Shown here: piece after piece, positions 43,829-52,218 of the stretch | Position numbering within the stretch: the stretch's first letter is position 1 | Layout of the letters: every line of letters begins with the position of its first letter | From: Streptomyces eurythermus | GTDB taxonomy: Bacteria > Actinomycetota > Actinomycetes > Streptomycetales > Streptomycetaceae | NCBI RefSeq assembly: GCF_014649115.1 | Contig: NZ_BMSK01000019.1 | Span: 106,925 to 170,924 of the forward strand | Direction of reading: 5' to 3' | DNA: 64,000 bases | Program-made: the position numbers and the translations under genes | The notes under the pieces: generated by a model | Told to the model about the DNA's origin: nothing | Databases searched by the model: none | The model's input: only the letters and a program-made list of their open reading frames with translations

Positions 43829-44971
43829 TCAGCTGCTGCGCCGGGTGACGTACTCGGCGAGCGCCAGCAGACCGCCCGCCGCCTCCGGGTCGGGGACCGC
43901 GCGGGCCAGTTCCTGCATGGCCCGGGCCATGCGGTCGGCCGCCTCGGCCTGCGCCCAGTCCCGGCCGCCGGCCCGCTCCACCGCCAGTGCCGTACGCGCG
44001 ATCTCCCCGGCCTCCGCCTCCTCGGCGAGGTACGGCTTCCCGTACAGCGCGGCCAGCTCGGACGCCCCCGGCGTGCCGGAGGTGAGGGCCGCCACCACCG
44101 GCAGGGACTTCTTGCGGGCGGCAAGATCCGCGCCGACCGGCTTGCCGGTGTGCCGCGGGTCTCCCCATATACCGATCACGTCGTCGATCAGCTGGAAGGC
44201 GAGCCCGGCCTGGCGGCCGAAGCCGTCCAGGGCGGCCACCTCCTCCGCACCGGCTCCCGCGTACAGCGCGCCGAGCGCGCACGCGCAGCCCAGCAGCGCG
44301 CCGGTCTTGGCCTCGGCCATGGCGAGCACCTCGTCCAGCGTCACCGCGTCCGGAGCGCGCTGCTCCAGATCGGTGTCCGTGTGCTGCCCCTCGCACAGCT
44401 CCACCACGCAGGCCGCGAGCCGGGCCGCGGCCGGGACGGAGGCGGGGTGCGGGTCCTCGGCGAGCAGCCGCAGGGCCAGCGCCTGGAGGGCGTCCCCGGC
44501 GAGGATCGCGTCGGTGTCCCCGAACACGGTCCAGGCGGTCGGCCGGTGCCGGCGGGTGGTGTCCCGGTCCATCACGTCGTCGTGCAGCAACGTGAAGTTG
44601 TGGACCAGTTCGACCGCCGCCGCAGCCCGGACCGCGGCCGCCCGGGCCGCCGGACCGCCGAGCGCCGCGGCCGCCGCCAGCACGAGCGCCGGCCGGATCG
44701 CCTTGCCCGGGTTGCCCGCCGCCGGTGTGCCGTCGGCGTGCTGCCAGCCGAAGTGGTAGAGCCCGATCCGGCGCATGGCGCCGGGCAGCGACTCCACGGC
44801 CGCGCGCAGCTCCGGGTAGACCAGGGTCCGGGTGCGCTCCAGCTGCGCCAGGGCCTCCTGCCCGTCGAGCGGACCGGTGGCGGTCCCGGTGGTCTCCCGG
44901 GGCTCCCCCGCGGTGCCGGAATGCGGCACCGCGGGGGAACGCTCGTCGGTCTCCGTCATGTACTCGGCCAT
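43829..44971 (-). CDS. Polyprenyl diphosphate synthase, family 2 encapsulin cargo
   Basis: 380 residues. Residues 1-37 are Thr/Glu/Gly/Pro rich and disordered, as expected of a family 2 cargo-loading segment. The synthase domain follows: GKAIRPAL (near 89-96), the first Asp-rich motif DDVMD at 131-135 with the paired Arg residues after it, and the second motif DDVIG at 263-267 in which the fifth Asp is replaced by Gly. KPVGADLAARKKSLP is the usual distal loop. It condenses isopentenyl diphosphate units; chain length is unknown. It lies 112 bases downstream of the shell gene on the same strand. Ribosome site AGGGGGAGG. Confidence 0.92.
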   Translation of the reverse strand: MAEYMTETDERSPAVPHSGTAGEPRETTGTATGPLDGQEALAQLERTRTLVYPELRAAVESLPGAMRRIGLYHFGWQHADGTPAAGNPGKAIRPALVLAAAAALGGPAARAAAVRAAAAVELVHNFTLLHDDVMDRDTTRRHRPTAWTVFGDTDAILAGDALQALALRLLAEDPHPASVPAAARLAACVVELCEGQHTDTDLEQRAPDAVTLDEVLAMAEAKTGALLGCACALGALYAGAGAEEVAALDGFGRQAGLAFQLIDDVIGIWGDPRHTGKPVGADLAARKKSLPVVAALTSGTPGASELAALYGKPYLAEEAEAGEIARTALAVERAGGRDWAQAEAADRMARAMQELARAVPDPEAAGGLLALAEYVTRRSS

Positions 44972-45083
44972 GCCTCCCCCTCGCCAGGTCCGCGCGAGCC
45001 GGTGCCACCGGACCGCCCGGACGCGTTCCCCGAGGGCCTACCCCACGCGGTGGCCGGGAACACGGCCACTACGTGCGGAAACG

Positions 45084-46490
45084 TCACCCCCACCGGCCGA
45101 TCTCGACGTTCTCCAGGACACCGAGCGCGTCCGGCACCAGCACGGCGGCCGAGTAGTAGGCCGTCACCAGGTATTTGATGATGGCCTGCTCGTTGATGCC
45201 CATGAACCGCACGGACAGGCTCGGCTCGATCTCGTCCGGGAGGCCGGACTGCCGCAGACCGATGACGCCCTGCTCGGCCTCGCCGGTACGCATGGCGATG
45301 ATGGAGGTCGTACGGGCCTCGCTGACCGGGATCTTGTTGCAGGGGTAGATCGGCACCCCGCGCCAGGTGGGGATGCGGTTGCCGCCGATGTCGATGGTCT
45401 CCGGGACCAGGCCCCGCTTGTTCAGCTCGCGGCCGAACGCGGCGATCGCGCGCGGATGGGCCAGGAAGAGCTTGGTGCCCCGGCGGCGGCTGAGCAGCTC
45501 GTCCATGTCGTCCGGGCTGGGCGCGCCGTCGTGCGGCTGGATCCGCTGGTCGTACTCGCAGTTGCTGAGCAGGCCGAACTCCGGGTTGTTGACCAGCTCG
45601 TGCTCCTGGCGCTCCTTCAACGCCTCGACCGTGAGCCGCAACTGCTGCTCGGTCTGGTTCATCGGCTGGTTGTAAAGGTCGGCCACGCGCGTGTGGATGC
45701 GCAGTACGGTCTGGGCGATGCTCAGTTCGTACTCACGGGGCCGCGGCTCGTAGTCCACGAAGGTGTGCGGGATGTCGGGCTCGCCGGAGTGGCCGGCCGC
45801 CAGCTCGACCTCCTTCTCGCCGTACTTGTTGGTCCGCTGCCGGGGGATCGAGCGCAGCCGCTCCAGGTGGTCGCGCAGCGAGTCGGAGCGCTCGACGACC
45901 TGCTGGAAGTCCTGACGGCTGAGCACAAGGACCGTGGTCGCGGTGGCCGCGCGGACGGTGTACTCCCAGATCGCCTCCGGGTCGAGCAGCGCCTGGTCGC
46001 CGAAGTAGGCGCCGTCGGCCAGGACCTGGAGGACGGCGTCGTCGCCGTAGGGACCCGTGCCGATCTTCTCCACCCGGCCGTGGGCGAGCAGGTACACCTC
46101 GTCGGTCCGGTGGCCGAAGTCGGCGATCACCTCACCGGCCGCGACTTCGCGCTGGCGGCAGCGCCGGGCCAGTTCCGCCAGCACCTCCTCGTCCGCGTAC
46201 GACCGCAGGGCCGGCAGTTCGCCCAGTTCGTTCGGGATGACCTCCACCTGGTCACCGGTCTTCACAAAGGTGACACGGCCGTCACCGACGGCGTAGGTCA
46301 GCCGTCGGTTCACCCGGTAGGTGCCGCCCTGGACGTCGACCCAGGGAAGCGTGCGCAGCAGCCAGCGGGAGCTGATCTCCTGCATCTGCGGAACGGACTT
46401 GGTGGTGGTGGCCAAATTCCGCGCCGCCGCCGTCCCGAGGGACTGCTGCGGCCTGTTCTGATCGGTACGGACCTCTTCACCTACCGACAT
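45084..46490 (-). CDS. Family 2B encapsulin shell protein with cyclic-nucleotide-binding domain
   Basis: 468 residues from ATG 46490 (GGGAGGG upstream); an ATG 18 bases earlier is possible. Residues 1-50 form the extended N-arm ('NRPQQSLGTAAARNLATTTKS' split). A CRP-like domain is inserted at about 95-205, with phosphate-cassette residues F163-G-D-Q-A and R180-A-A-T. The remainder (about 210-468) is the HK97 phage-capsid fold: 'ELSIAQTVLRIHTRVADLYNQPMNQTEQQLRL' in pieces, 'LLSNCEYDQRIQ', 'GRNRIPTWRGVPIYPCNKIPV'-like loop. The cassette Glu of CRP is Asp165 here, so ligand binding may be weak or altered. It forms a nanocompartment holding the polyprenyl synthase encoded next to it. Confidence 0.93.
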   Translation of the reverse strand: MSVGEEVRTDQNRPQQSLGTAAARNLATTTKSVPQMQEISSRWLLRTLPWVDVQGGTYRVNRRLTYAVGDGRVTFVKTGDQVEVIPNELGELPALRSYADEEVLAELARRCRQREVAAGEVIADFGHRTDEVYLLAHGRVEKIGTGPYGDDAVLQVLADGAYFGDQALLDPEAIWEYTVRAATATTVLVLSRQDFQQVVERSDSLRDHLERLRSIPRQRTNKYGEKEVELAAGHSGEPDIPHTFVDYEPRPREYELSIAQTVLRIHTRVADLYNQPMNQTEQQLRLTVEALKERQEHELVNNPEFGLLSNCEYDQRIQPHDGAPSPDDMDELLSRRRGTKLFLAHPRAIAAFGRELNKRGLVPETIDIGGNRIPTWRGVPIYPCNKIPVSEARTTSIIAMRTGEAEQGVIGLRQSGLPDEIEPSLSVRFMGINEQAIIKYLVTAYYSAAVLVPDALGVLENVEIGRWG

Positions 46491-46676
46491 AAAGAAACGC
46501 CCTCCCATGTATGCCCGGTGCCGCAGTGCACCGGGCACCGGTCTCACGTCCGAGCCTCCCAGCACGGGGTGTGCCCGCGCCATTACCCGAAAGAGCGGGA
46601 ATGGATCATCGGATTAGTGGGCAGAGGGAGGAACTTTGTCCAGGCCGGCACGGCACCGCGCGCTGTCCGGATCGGC

Positions 46677-46691
46677 TCGTACACCGTACGA
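46677..46691. promoter_or_regulatory. Palindrome between the shell gene and the amidase gene
   Basis: TCGTACACCGTACGA has perfect 6-bp arms around 3 bases, in the 294-base divergent spacer, about 190 bases upstream of the shell start and 95 upstream of the amidase start. A possible operator; the binding protein is unknown. Confidence 0.35.
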
Positions 46692-46784
46692 ACGATGTGT
46701 TCCGAGACGTCCGGTTTCGGTAGAAGCAGGCAGGACATCCGGCCGGTTCCGTGGCCGGACGGGCACGGCACGAAGGAGTCGGGC

Positions 46785-47378
46785 ATGGCCCCACCCATGT
46801 CGGCGAGCGAATTCCTGGACGCGCTCCGGGCCGAGGGCGTCACGGTCGTCGAGGTCGGCGACTGGCAGGACCACAACCGCAATCACAAGGGCCCCTGGGG
46901 ACCCGTCCACGGCGTGATGATCCACCACACGGTGACCCGGGGCAGCGAGCGGACGGTGGACCTGTGCCGCGACGGCCACCCGGACCTGCCGGGCCCGCTG
47001 TGCCACGGCGTGATCACCAAGGACGGCAGGGTCCACCTGGTCGGCTACGGCCGCGCCAACCACGCGGGGCTCGGCGACGACGAGGTGCTGCGGGCGGTGA
47101 TCGCCGAGAAGGGGCTGCCGCCGGACAACGAGGCGAACACCGACGGCAACCGGCACTTCTACGGCTTCGAGTGCGAGAACCTCGGCGACGGGGAGGACCC
47201 GTGGCCCGACGAGCAGCTGGAGGCGATGGTCCGGGCCGCCGCGGCCCTGTGCCGCCGTCACGGCTGGACGGAGCGGTCGGTCATCGGCCACCTGGAGTGG
47301 CAGCCGGGGAAGGTGGATCCGCGGGGTGTCCCGATGCGTTCCCTGAGGGAGCGGGTGCGGGAACGGCTGGAGGAGTAG
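46785..47378 (+). CDS. N-acetylmuramoyl-L-alanine amidase (Amidase_2)
   Basis: 197 residues, GAAGGAG before ATG. The zinc/catalytic pattern is complete: 'MIHHTVTRG' (first His), 'GFECENLGDGEDPWP' and 'SVIGHLEWQPGKVDP' (second His and Lys/Asp). It resembles T7-lysozyme-type or PGRP-like amidases. There is no signal peptide, so it may act on cytoplasmic or recycled muropeptides, or be exported with a partner. Divergent from the encapsulin operon. Confidence 0.92.
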   Translation: MAPPMSASEFLDALRAEGVTVVEVGDWQDHNRNHKGPWGPVHGVMIHHTVTRGSERTVDLCRDGHPDLPGPLCHGVITKDGRVHLVGYGRANHAGLGDDEVLRAVIAEKGLPPDNEANTDGNRHFYGFECENLGDGEDPWPDEQLEAMVRAAAALCRRHGWTERSVIGHLEWQPGKVDPRGVPMRSLRERVRERLEE

Positions 47379-47496
47379 CACCGTTCCGCACGCCGCGCCG
47401 CCACCGGTCACGGGGTTCCCGCGCCCCGGGCCGGTCACGGTCCCCGCCCGGCCGGCGGCCCCGCCCGGACGCCCCGCCCCGGGCGACAATGGAGCC

Positions 47497-48417
47497 GTGA
47501 CCAGCACCGGACCGCTCGCCCCGCGCCTCCCCTCGCCCCTCCAGGAGGCGCGGGACCCCCGGTTCGAACGCCACGGGCTCCGGCTGCTGCTCAAGCGCGA
47601 CGACCTCATCCACCCCCACCTCGTCGGCAACAAGTGGCGCAAGCTGGTGCCGAACGTCGCGGCGGCCGGCGGCCGGCCCCTGGTCACCTTCGGCGGGGCC
47701 TACTCCAACCACCTGCGGGCCACCGCCGCCGCGGGCCGGCTGCTGGGCCTGCCCACCACGGGCGTGGTACGCGGCCAGGAGCTGGCCGGCCGCCCGCTCA
47801 ATCCGTCCCTGGCCCGGTGCGCGGCCGACGGCATGCGGCTGCACTTCGTGGACAGGGCGACGTACCGCCGCAAGACCGAGCCGGAGACCCTGGCCGGGAT
47901 CCTGCGCGCGGCCGGCGCCGAGGGCGCGTACGTCGTCCCGGAGGGCGGCAGCAACGCCGAGGCGGTGCGCGGCTGCCGGGCGCTGGGCGCCGAGCTGCGC
48001 GGCCACGCCGAGGTCGTCGCGGTCGCCTGCGGCACCGGTGGCACCCTCGCCGGACTTGCCGCCGGACTCGGGGCCGACGGGCGGGCGCTCGGCATACCGG
48101 TCCTGAAGGGCGGCTTCCTGGAAGCTGACATACAGGCCCTGCAGGAACGTGCCTTCGGCACCCGTACCGGCGTCTGGTCCCTGGACGACCGCTTCCACTT
48201 CGGCGGGTACGCGCGTACGGCTCCCGAGCTGGAGGCCTTCGCACGCGACTTCGAGCAGCGGCACGGACTGCCGGTGGAACGTCTCTATGTCGCCAAGTTG
48301 CTCTACGGACTTGTCACCCTCGCGGAAGAGGGCGCCTTCGCGCGCGGGAGCACGATCGCGGCCGTCGTCACCGGGCGGCCGTTCCCGGAGCCCCCCACGG
48401 CCGCCCCGGAGCGCTAA
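47497..48417 (+). CDS. PLP-dependent D-cysteine desulfhydrase / ACC deaminase-like enzyme
   Basis: 306 residues, GTG start; GACAAT 6 bases upstream may be the -10 of a leaderless mRNA. The PLP lysine is Lys46 in GNKWRK, followed by 'TFGGAYSNHLRATAAAG' (substrate loop) and 'ACGTGGTLAGLAAGL' (phosphate cup). Tyr/Ser residues that distinguish ACC deaminase from D-Cys desulfhydrase cannot be settled by eye. It overlaps the stop of the antiporter gene by 4 bases, tail to tail. Confidence 0.88.
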   Translation: MTSTGPLAPRLPSPLQEARDPRFERHGLRLLLKRDDLIHPHLVGNKWRKLVPNVAAAGGRPLVTFGGAYSNHLRATAAAGRLLGLPTTGVVRGQELAGRPLNPSLARCAADGMRLHFVDRATYRRKTEPETLAGILRAAGAEGAYVVPEGGSNAEAVRGCRALGAELRGHAEVVAVACGTGGTLAGLAAGLGADGRALGIPVLKGGFLEADIQALQERAFGTRTGVWSLDDRFHFGGYARTAPELEAFARDFEQRHGLPVERLYVAKLLYGLVTLAEEGAFARGSTIAAVVTGRPFPEPPTAAPER

Positions 48418-49988
48418 CCGGCCTCCCTGAAGGCCGCCGCCTCCTCCAGGTCCAGACGCCTGAGCAGGGCGCGCAGCATCTCGTCGTCGATGTAGCGGTG
48501 GTCACGGAGCCTGACGAAGACCTCGCGTTCGGCGCTGATCATCTCCCGGGACAGCCGGCGGTAGGTGTCGTCCACGGACTCGCCGGTGACCGGGTTGACC
48601 TGGCCGAGCCGCTCCCAGACGGCGTTGCGGCGGCGCTCCAGGACGGTGTGCAGCCGGTCGACGAGCGGCGGCGGCAGGGCGTTGCGCTCGTCGGAGAGCA
48701 GGTCGTCCAGCCGGGCCTCGGCGGCCCGCGAGGCCTGCGCCTGGGCGTTGGCCTCGGCGAGCGTCTCGGCCTGCCGGTCGCGGCCGGGGAAGCGCAGCAG
48801 CCGGATCAGCGGCGGCAGTGTCACGCCCTGCACGACGAGCGTGCCGATGACGGTGGTGAAGGTCAGGAAGAGGATCAGGTTGCGCGGGCCGTCGGCCATC
48901 GTCGACGGGATGGCGAAGGCGATGGCCAGGGAGACGACCCCGCGCATGCCGGCCCACGAGGTGACCATCGCGCCCCGCCAGGTGGGGTTCTCCTCGCGCG
49001 CGCGGATGCGCTTCGACAGCAGCCGGGGCAGGAAGGTGGCCGGGTAGACCCAGACGAACCGGGCCACCACCACGACCAGGAAGACGGCGAGCGCGTACCA
49101 GACCGCGGAGACGCCCTCGTACTCGCCGAGCCGCTGGAGGACGATCGGCAGTTGCAGGCCGATCAGGGCGAACACCGCGGACTCCAGTACGAAGGCGACC
49201 ATCTTCCACACCGCTTCCTCCTGGAGGCGGGTGGCGAAGTCGACCTCCCACGCGCGGTGGCCGAGGTAGAGGGCGACGACCACGACGGCGAGCACCCCGG
49301 AGGCGTGCGCCTGCTCGGCGACCCCGTAGGCGACGAACGGGATCAGCAGCGAGAGCGTGTTCTGCAGCAGCGGCTCGTTCAGGTGGGTGCGCAGCCAGTG
49401 CAGGGGTGCCATGAGGATCAGGCCGATCCCGACCCCGCCGACCGCGGCGAGCGCGAACTCGCCGATGCCGCCGGCCCAGGTGGCGCCCTCGCCGACGGCG
49501 GCGCCGAGCGCCACCTTGTAGGCGGTGATCGCGGTGGCGTCGTTCAGCAGGGACTCGCCCTGGAGGATGGTGGTGATCCGGGAGGGCAGGCCGACCCGGC
49601 GCGCGACCGCCGTGGCGGCCACCGCGTCCGGCGGGGCCACCACCGCGCCCAGCACCAGCGCGGCGGGCAGCGGCAGCCCGGGGACGATCACATAGGCGGC
49701 CCAGCCGACGACGACGGTCGCGAAGAGGACGTACCCGACCGACAACAGCGCCACCGGCCGCAGTTGTGCCCGCAGGTCCAGGTAGGAGCTGTCGCTCGCC
49801 GAGGTGTACAGCAGCGGGGGCAGCAGCAGCGGCAGGACCACGTGCGGGTCGAGGGTGTACGACGGCACACCGGGGATGTAGGAGACCGCCAGGCCCACGG
49901 CGACCAGCAGCAGCGGGGCCGGCGCGGGAGTGCGCCGGGCCGCCGCGGCCACCGCCGCACTGCCCGCCACCAGCAACAGCAGGGGCAT
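48414..49988 (-). CDS. Na+/H+ antiporter of the CPA1 (NhaP) family
   Basis: 524 residues with about 12 membrane helices. Family signatures are the inverted-repeat discontinuous helices: 'GAVVAPPDAVAATAVARR' (near 120-137, with the conserved Pro-Asp pair), 'LNDATAITAYKVALG' (near 152-166, Asn-Asp of the ion site), and 'WAGMRGVVSLAIAFAIP' (near 345-361). A cytosolic C-terminal tail of about 130 residues follows. It exchanges Na+ or K+ for H+. ATG 49988 begins directly at the first helix. Divergent from a UBP zinc-finger gene. Confidence 0.93.
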   Translation of the reverse strand: MPLLLLVAGSAAVAAAARRTPAPAPLLLVAVGLAVSYIPGVPSYTLDPHVVLPLLLPPLLYTSASDSSYLDLRAQLRPVALLSVGYVLFATVVVGWAAYVIVPGLPLPAALVLGAVVAPPDAVAATAVARRVGLPSRITTILQGESLLNDATAITAYKVALGAAVGEGATWAGGIGEFALAAVGGVGIGLILMAPLHWLRTHLNEPLLQNTLSLLIPFVAYGVAEQAHASGVLAVVVVALYLGHRAWEVDFATRLQEEAVWKMVAFVLESAVFALIGLQLPIVLQRLGEYEGVSAVWYALAVFLVVVVARFVWVYPATFLPRLLSKRIRAREENPTWRGAMVTSWAGMRGVVSLAIAFAIPSTMADGPRNLILFLTFTTVIGTLVVQGVTLPPLIRLLRFPGRDRQAETLAEANAQAQASRAAEARLDDLLSDERNALPPPLVDRLHTVLERRRNAVWERLGQVNPVTGESVDDTYRRLSREMISAEREVFVRLRDHRYIDDEMLRALLRRLDLEEAAAFREAG

Positions 49989-50058
49989 CACGTCCAAGGT
50001 CCTCGCCCACCCTCTTGATCCGCGCGGTCGTCCGCACACCCGTCGTAATCTGGCAATC

Positions 50059-50319
50059 ATGAAACAGTGCACGCACTCCGAAGCGCTGCCGCACCCGGAA
50101 CCGGCGCCGCTCGCCGCGACCTGCCCGGAGTGCCTGCGGGACGGTACGCACCCGGTGCAGCTCCGGCTCTGCCTCACCTGCGGTCACGTCGGCTGCTGCG
50201 ACTCCTCGCCGGGACGGCACGCGACGGAGCACTACGCGCGGACGGGGCACCCGGTGATGCGGACCTTCGAGCCCGGCGAGGACTGGCGGTGGTGCTTCGT
50301 CGACCATGTGCTCGTCTGA
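50059..50319 (+). CDS. UBP-type (ubiquitin-hydrolase) zinc finger protein
   Basis: 86 residues. The ZnF-UBP fold is clear: 'TCPECLRDGTHPVQLRLCLTCGHVGCCDSSPGRHATEHYARTGHPVM' in pieces, with Cys/His ligands C22, C25, C39, C42, C46, H54, H58 and H64 approximately. TAATCT 7 bases before ATG suggests a leaderless start. Bacteria lack ubiquitin; the same finger is fused to the C-terminus of some Na+/H+ antiporters, so a separate gene next to an antiporter is suggestive of a partner role. Confidence 0.88.
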   Translation: MKQCTHSEALPHPEPAPLAATCPECLRDGTHPVQLRLCLTCGHVGCCDSSPGRHATEHYARTGHPVMRTFEPGEDWRWCFVDHVLV

Positions 50320-50631
50320 CCCGCGTTCGTGCGAGCGGGACCTCTCGTCCGACCACGTTCTCGTGTGACACTGCTTGTGGCGGCTTCCGCACGACGGTTC
50401 GAGCGTCTGACGTCTGGGTACGTCAATCCGGCGCGCGCTCTTCCCATTTGGGCCCGCCCACCCCCTAGACACGGAGCGTATCCGGAGCTTTACTGTGAGT
50501 GACGCCAGGGGGTTGGGGTCCCGGGGACAGGAACGTTCGGAGCGCGATAGCGTCACCGCTTGAACCATGTACGCGTTACCCCGGGGGGCGACCCTCGGCC
50601 CCGTAAAGCTTGTACCACCATGGAGGTGAGG
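50320..50631. other. Promoter region of the anti-sigma/sigH operon
   Basis: 312 bases. In S. coelicolor, sigH has several promoters, one under BldD and others responding to stress. A BldD-like site lies at 50489-50503. The rest is GC-rich with no other motif I would defend, and no small gene. Confidence 0.5.
50489..50503. promoter_or_regulatory. BldD-like operator upstream of the sigH operon
   Basis: TTTACTGTGAGTGAC matches the remembered BldD consensus NTNACNCWGNGTNAN except for one base. BldD directly represses sigH in S. coelicolor (established knowledge), and the site is about 130-140 bases before the anti-sigma gene. Confidence 0.7.
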
Positions 50632-51048
50632 GTGTCCCAGATCGCAGGCGAGCCCGCGGCGAACCAGGACTTCGTGGAAGTCCGGCTGCCGGCTGCGGGT
50701 GCCTACCTGTCGGTGCTGCGGACGGCCACGGCCGGTCTGGCGGCTCGTTTGGACTTCACCCTGGACGAAATCGAGGATCTGCGCATCGCCGTGGACGAGG
50801 CCTGCGCGATCCTGCTCCAGCAAGCCGTGCCCGGCTCGGTGCTCAGCTGTGTCTTCCGCCTTGTCGACGACTCGCTGGAAGTGACGGTGTCCGCGCCGAC
50901 GACGGACGGCCACGCCCCCTCGCGGGACACCTTCGCCTGGACCGTGCTGTCGGCCCTCGCGGGCAAGGTCTCGTCCGCCGTGGACGAGGACAAGACGGTC
51001 TCGATCAGCCTCTACAAACAGCGTGGTGTCGGCCCTGGGCCGGCCTGA
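50632..51048 (+). CDS. Anti-sigma factor for SigH (RsbW-like HATPase)
   Basis: 138 residues from GTG (VSQIAGEP), with GGAGGTGAG just upstream; an ATG 12 bases earlier is possible but overlaps the ribosome site. The HATPase N box 'LRIAVDEACAILLQQAV' (near 50-66) is present but the G boxes are degenerate, as in the PrsH/UshX proteins. It binds SigH and holds it inactive until stress. It directly precedes sigH (17 bases). Confidence 0.9.
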   Translation: MSQIAGEPAANQDFVEVRLPAAGAYLSVLRTATAGLAARLDFTLDEIEDLRIAVDEACAILLQQAVPGSVLSCVFRLVDDSLEVTVSAPTTDGHAPSRDTFAWTVLSALAGKVSSAVDEDKTVSISLYKQRGVGPGPA

Positions 51049-51065
51049 GGAACGGGGACGGGCCG

Positions 51066-52178
51066 GTGCGGGACGAAGAGCGCGGCACACGGGAGCTGCC
51101 GACCGGGGACGGGGGTGCCTCCTGGTCGGGTGACGCCGAGACCTCCGGGGCGGACCCCCGGGACGGTTCCCGGCGCATGGCGGACGGCATCGACGGCATC
51201 CCCGAGCAGGCCAGGCCGCACCCGGAGGACGGCTCCGCGCGGGCCGACGGCGACGGTGCCGGACAGGGCACACCGCCGACGGCAGGCGACGGCGCCGCAT
51301 CCGCCGTCCGCGCGGGGGCCAGGGCTCGGGGAAGGGCTACGGGCGGGACGATGAGCGAGCACGAGCGATACGCCGAGGACGACGCGCCGGAGACGGAGAC
51401 CGCGCAGGCCGTACAGCACGACGTCCAGGACCGCAGCGGGGCGCGGGCGATGTTCGTCGAGCTGCGCTCGCTGCCCGAGGGCAGCCCGCAGTACGCGGAA
51501 CTGCGCAACCAGCTCGTCCGCATGCACCTGCCGCTCGTGGAGCACCTGGCGCGCCGGTTCCGCAACCGCGGCGAACCGCTGGACGACCTCACCCAGGTCG
51601 CCACGATCGGGCTGATCAAGTCCGTCGACCGGTTCGACCCCGAGCGCGGGGTGGAGTTCTCCACGTACGCCACGCCGACCGTCGTGGGGGAGATCAAGCG
51701 GCACTTCCGCGACAAGGGCTGGGCGGTCCGGGTGCCGCGCCGGCTCCAGGAGCTGCGGCTCTCGCTGACCACCGCGACGGCCGAGCTGTCCCAGCTGCAC
51801 GGCCGGTCGCCGACGGTCCACGAGCTGGCCGAGAAGCTCGCCATCTCGGAGGAGGAGGTCCTGGAGGGCCTGGAGTCGGCGAACGCGTACTCCACGCTGT
51901 CCCTGGACGTCCCCGACACGGACGACGAGTCGCCGGCGGTCGCCGACACCCTGGGCGCCGAGGACGAGGCGCTGGAGGGGGTGGAGTACCGCGAGTCCCT
52001 CAAGCCGCTGCTGGAGGACCTGCCGCCGCGCGAGAAGCGGATCCTGCTGCTGCGCTTCTTCGGGAACATGACCCAGTCGCAGATCGCGCAGGAGGTCGGC
52101 ATCTCCCAGATGCACGTCTCCCGGCTGCTGGCCCGCACCCTGGCCCAGCTGCGGGAGAAGCTCCTCGTGGAGGAGTGA
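51066..52178 (+). CDS. sigH: Stress-response sigma factor SigH (SigB/SigF group)
   Basis: 370 residues from GTG 51066. The first 95 residues are Gly/Asp/Ala rich and not part of the sigma fold. In-frame ATG codons at 51177 and 51351 would give shorter forms; S. coelicolor SigH is known to exist as several isoforms. Region 2 is 'LVRMHLPLVEHLARRFRNRGEPLDDLTQVATIGLIKSVDRFDPERG' in pieces, with the core-binding and -10 helices intact. Region 3 and region 4 HTH 'TQSQIAQEVGISQMHVSRLLARTL' follow. It directs osmotic-stress and developmental promoters and is restrained by the protein encoded just upstream. Confidence 0.95.
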   Translation: MRDEERGTRELPTGDGGASWSGDAETSGADPRDGSRRMADGIDGIPEQARPHPEDGSARADGDGAGQGTPPTAGDGAASAVRAGARARGRATGGTMSEHERYAEDDAPETETAQAVQHDVQDRSGARAMFVELRSLPEGSPQYAELRNQLVRMHLPLVEHLARRFRNRGEPLDDLTQVATIGLIKSVDRFDPERGVEFSTYATPTVVGEIKRHFRDKGWAVRVPRRLQELRLSLTTATAELSQLHGRSPTVHELAEKLAISEEEVLEGLESANAYSTLSLDVPDTDDESPAVADTLGAEDEALEGVEYRESLKPLLEDLPPREKRILLLRFFGNMTQSQIAQEVGISQMHVSRLLARTLAQLREKLLVEE

Positions 52179-52218
52179 CGCGCGCCTGCCCGGCGCCGTA
52201 CGTTCCGCCCGCCGGGCC

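Noticed and set aside
47555..47575. A tRNA T-arm-like GGTTCGAA string
   Set aside because: It is within the desulfhydrase reading frame and no cloverleaf can be folded around it. I found no tRNA in the window.
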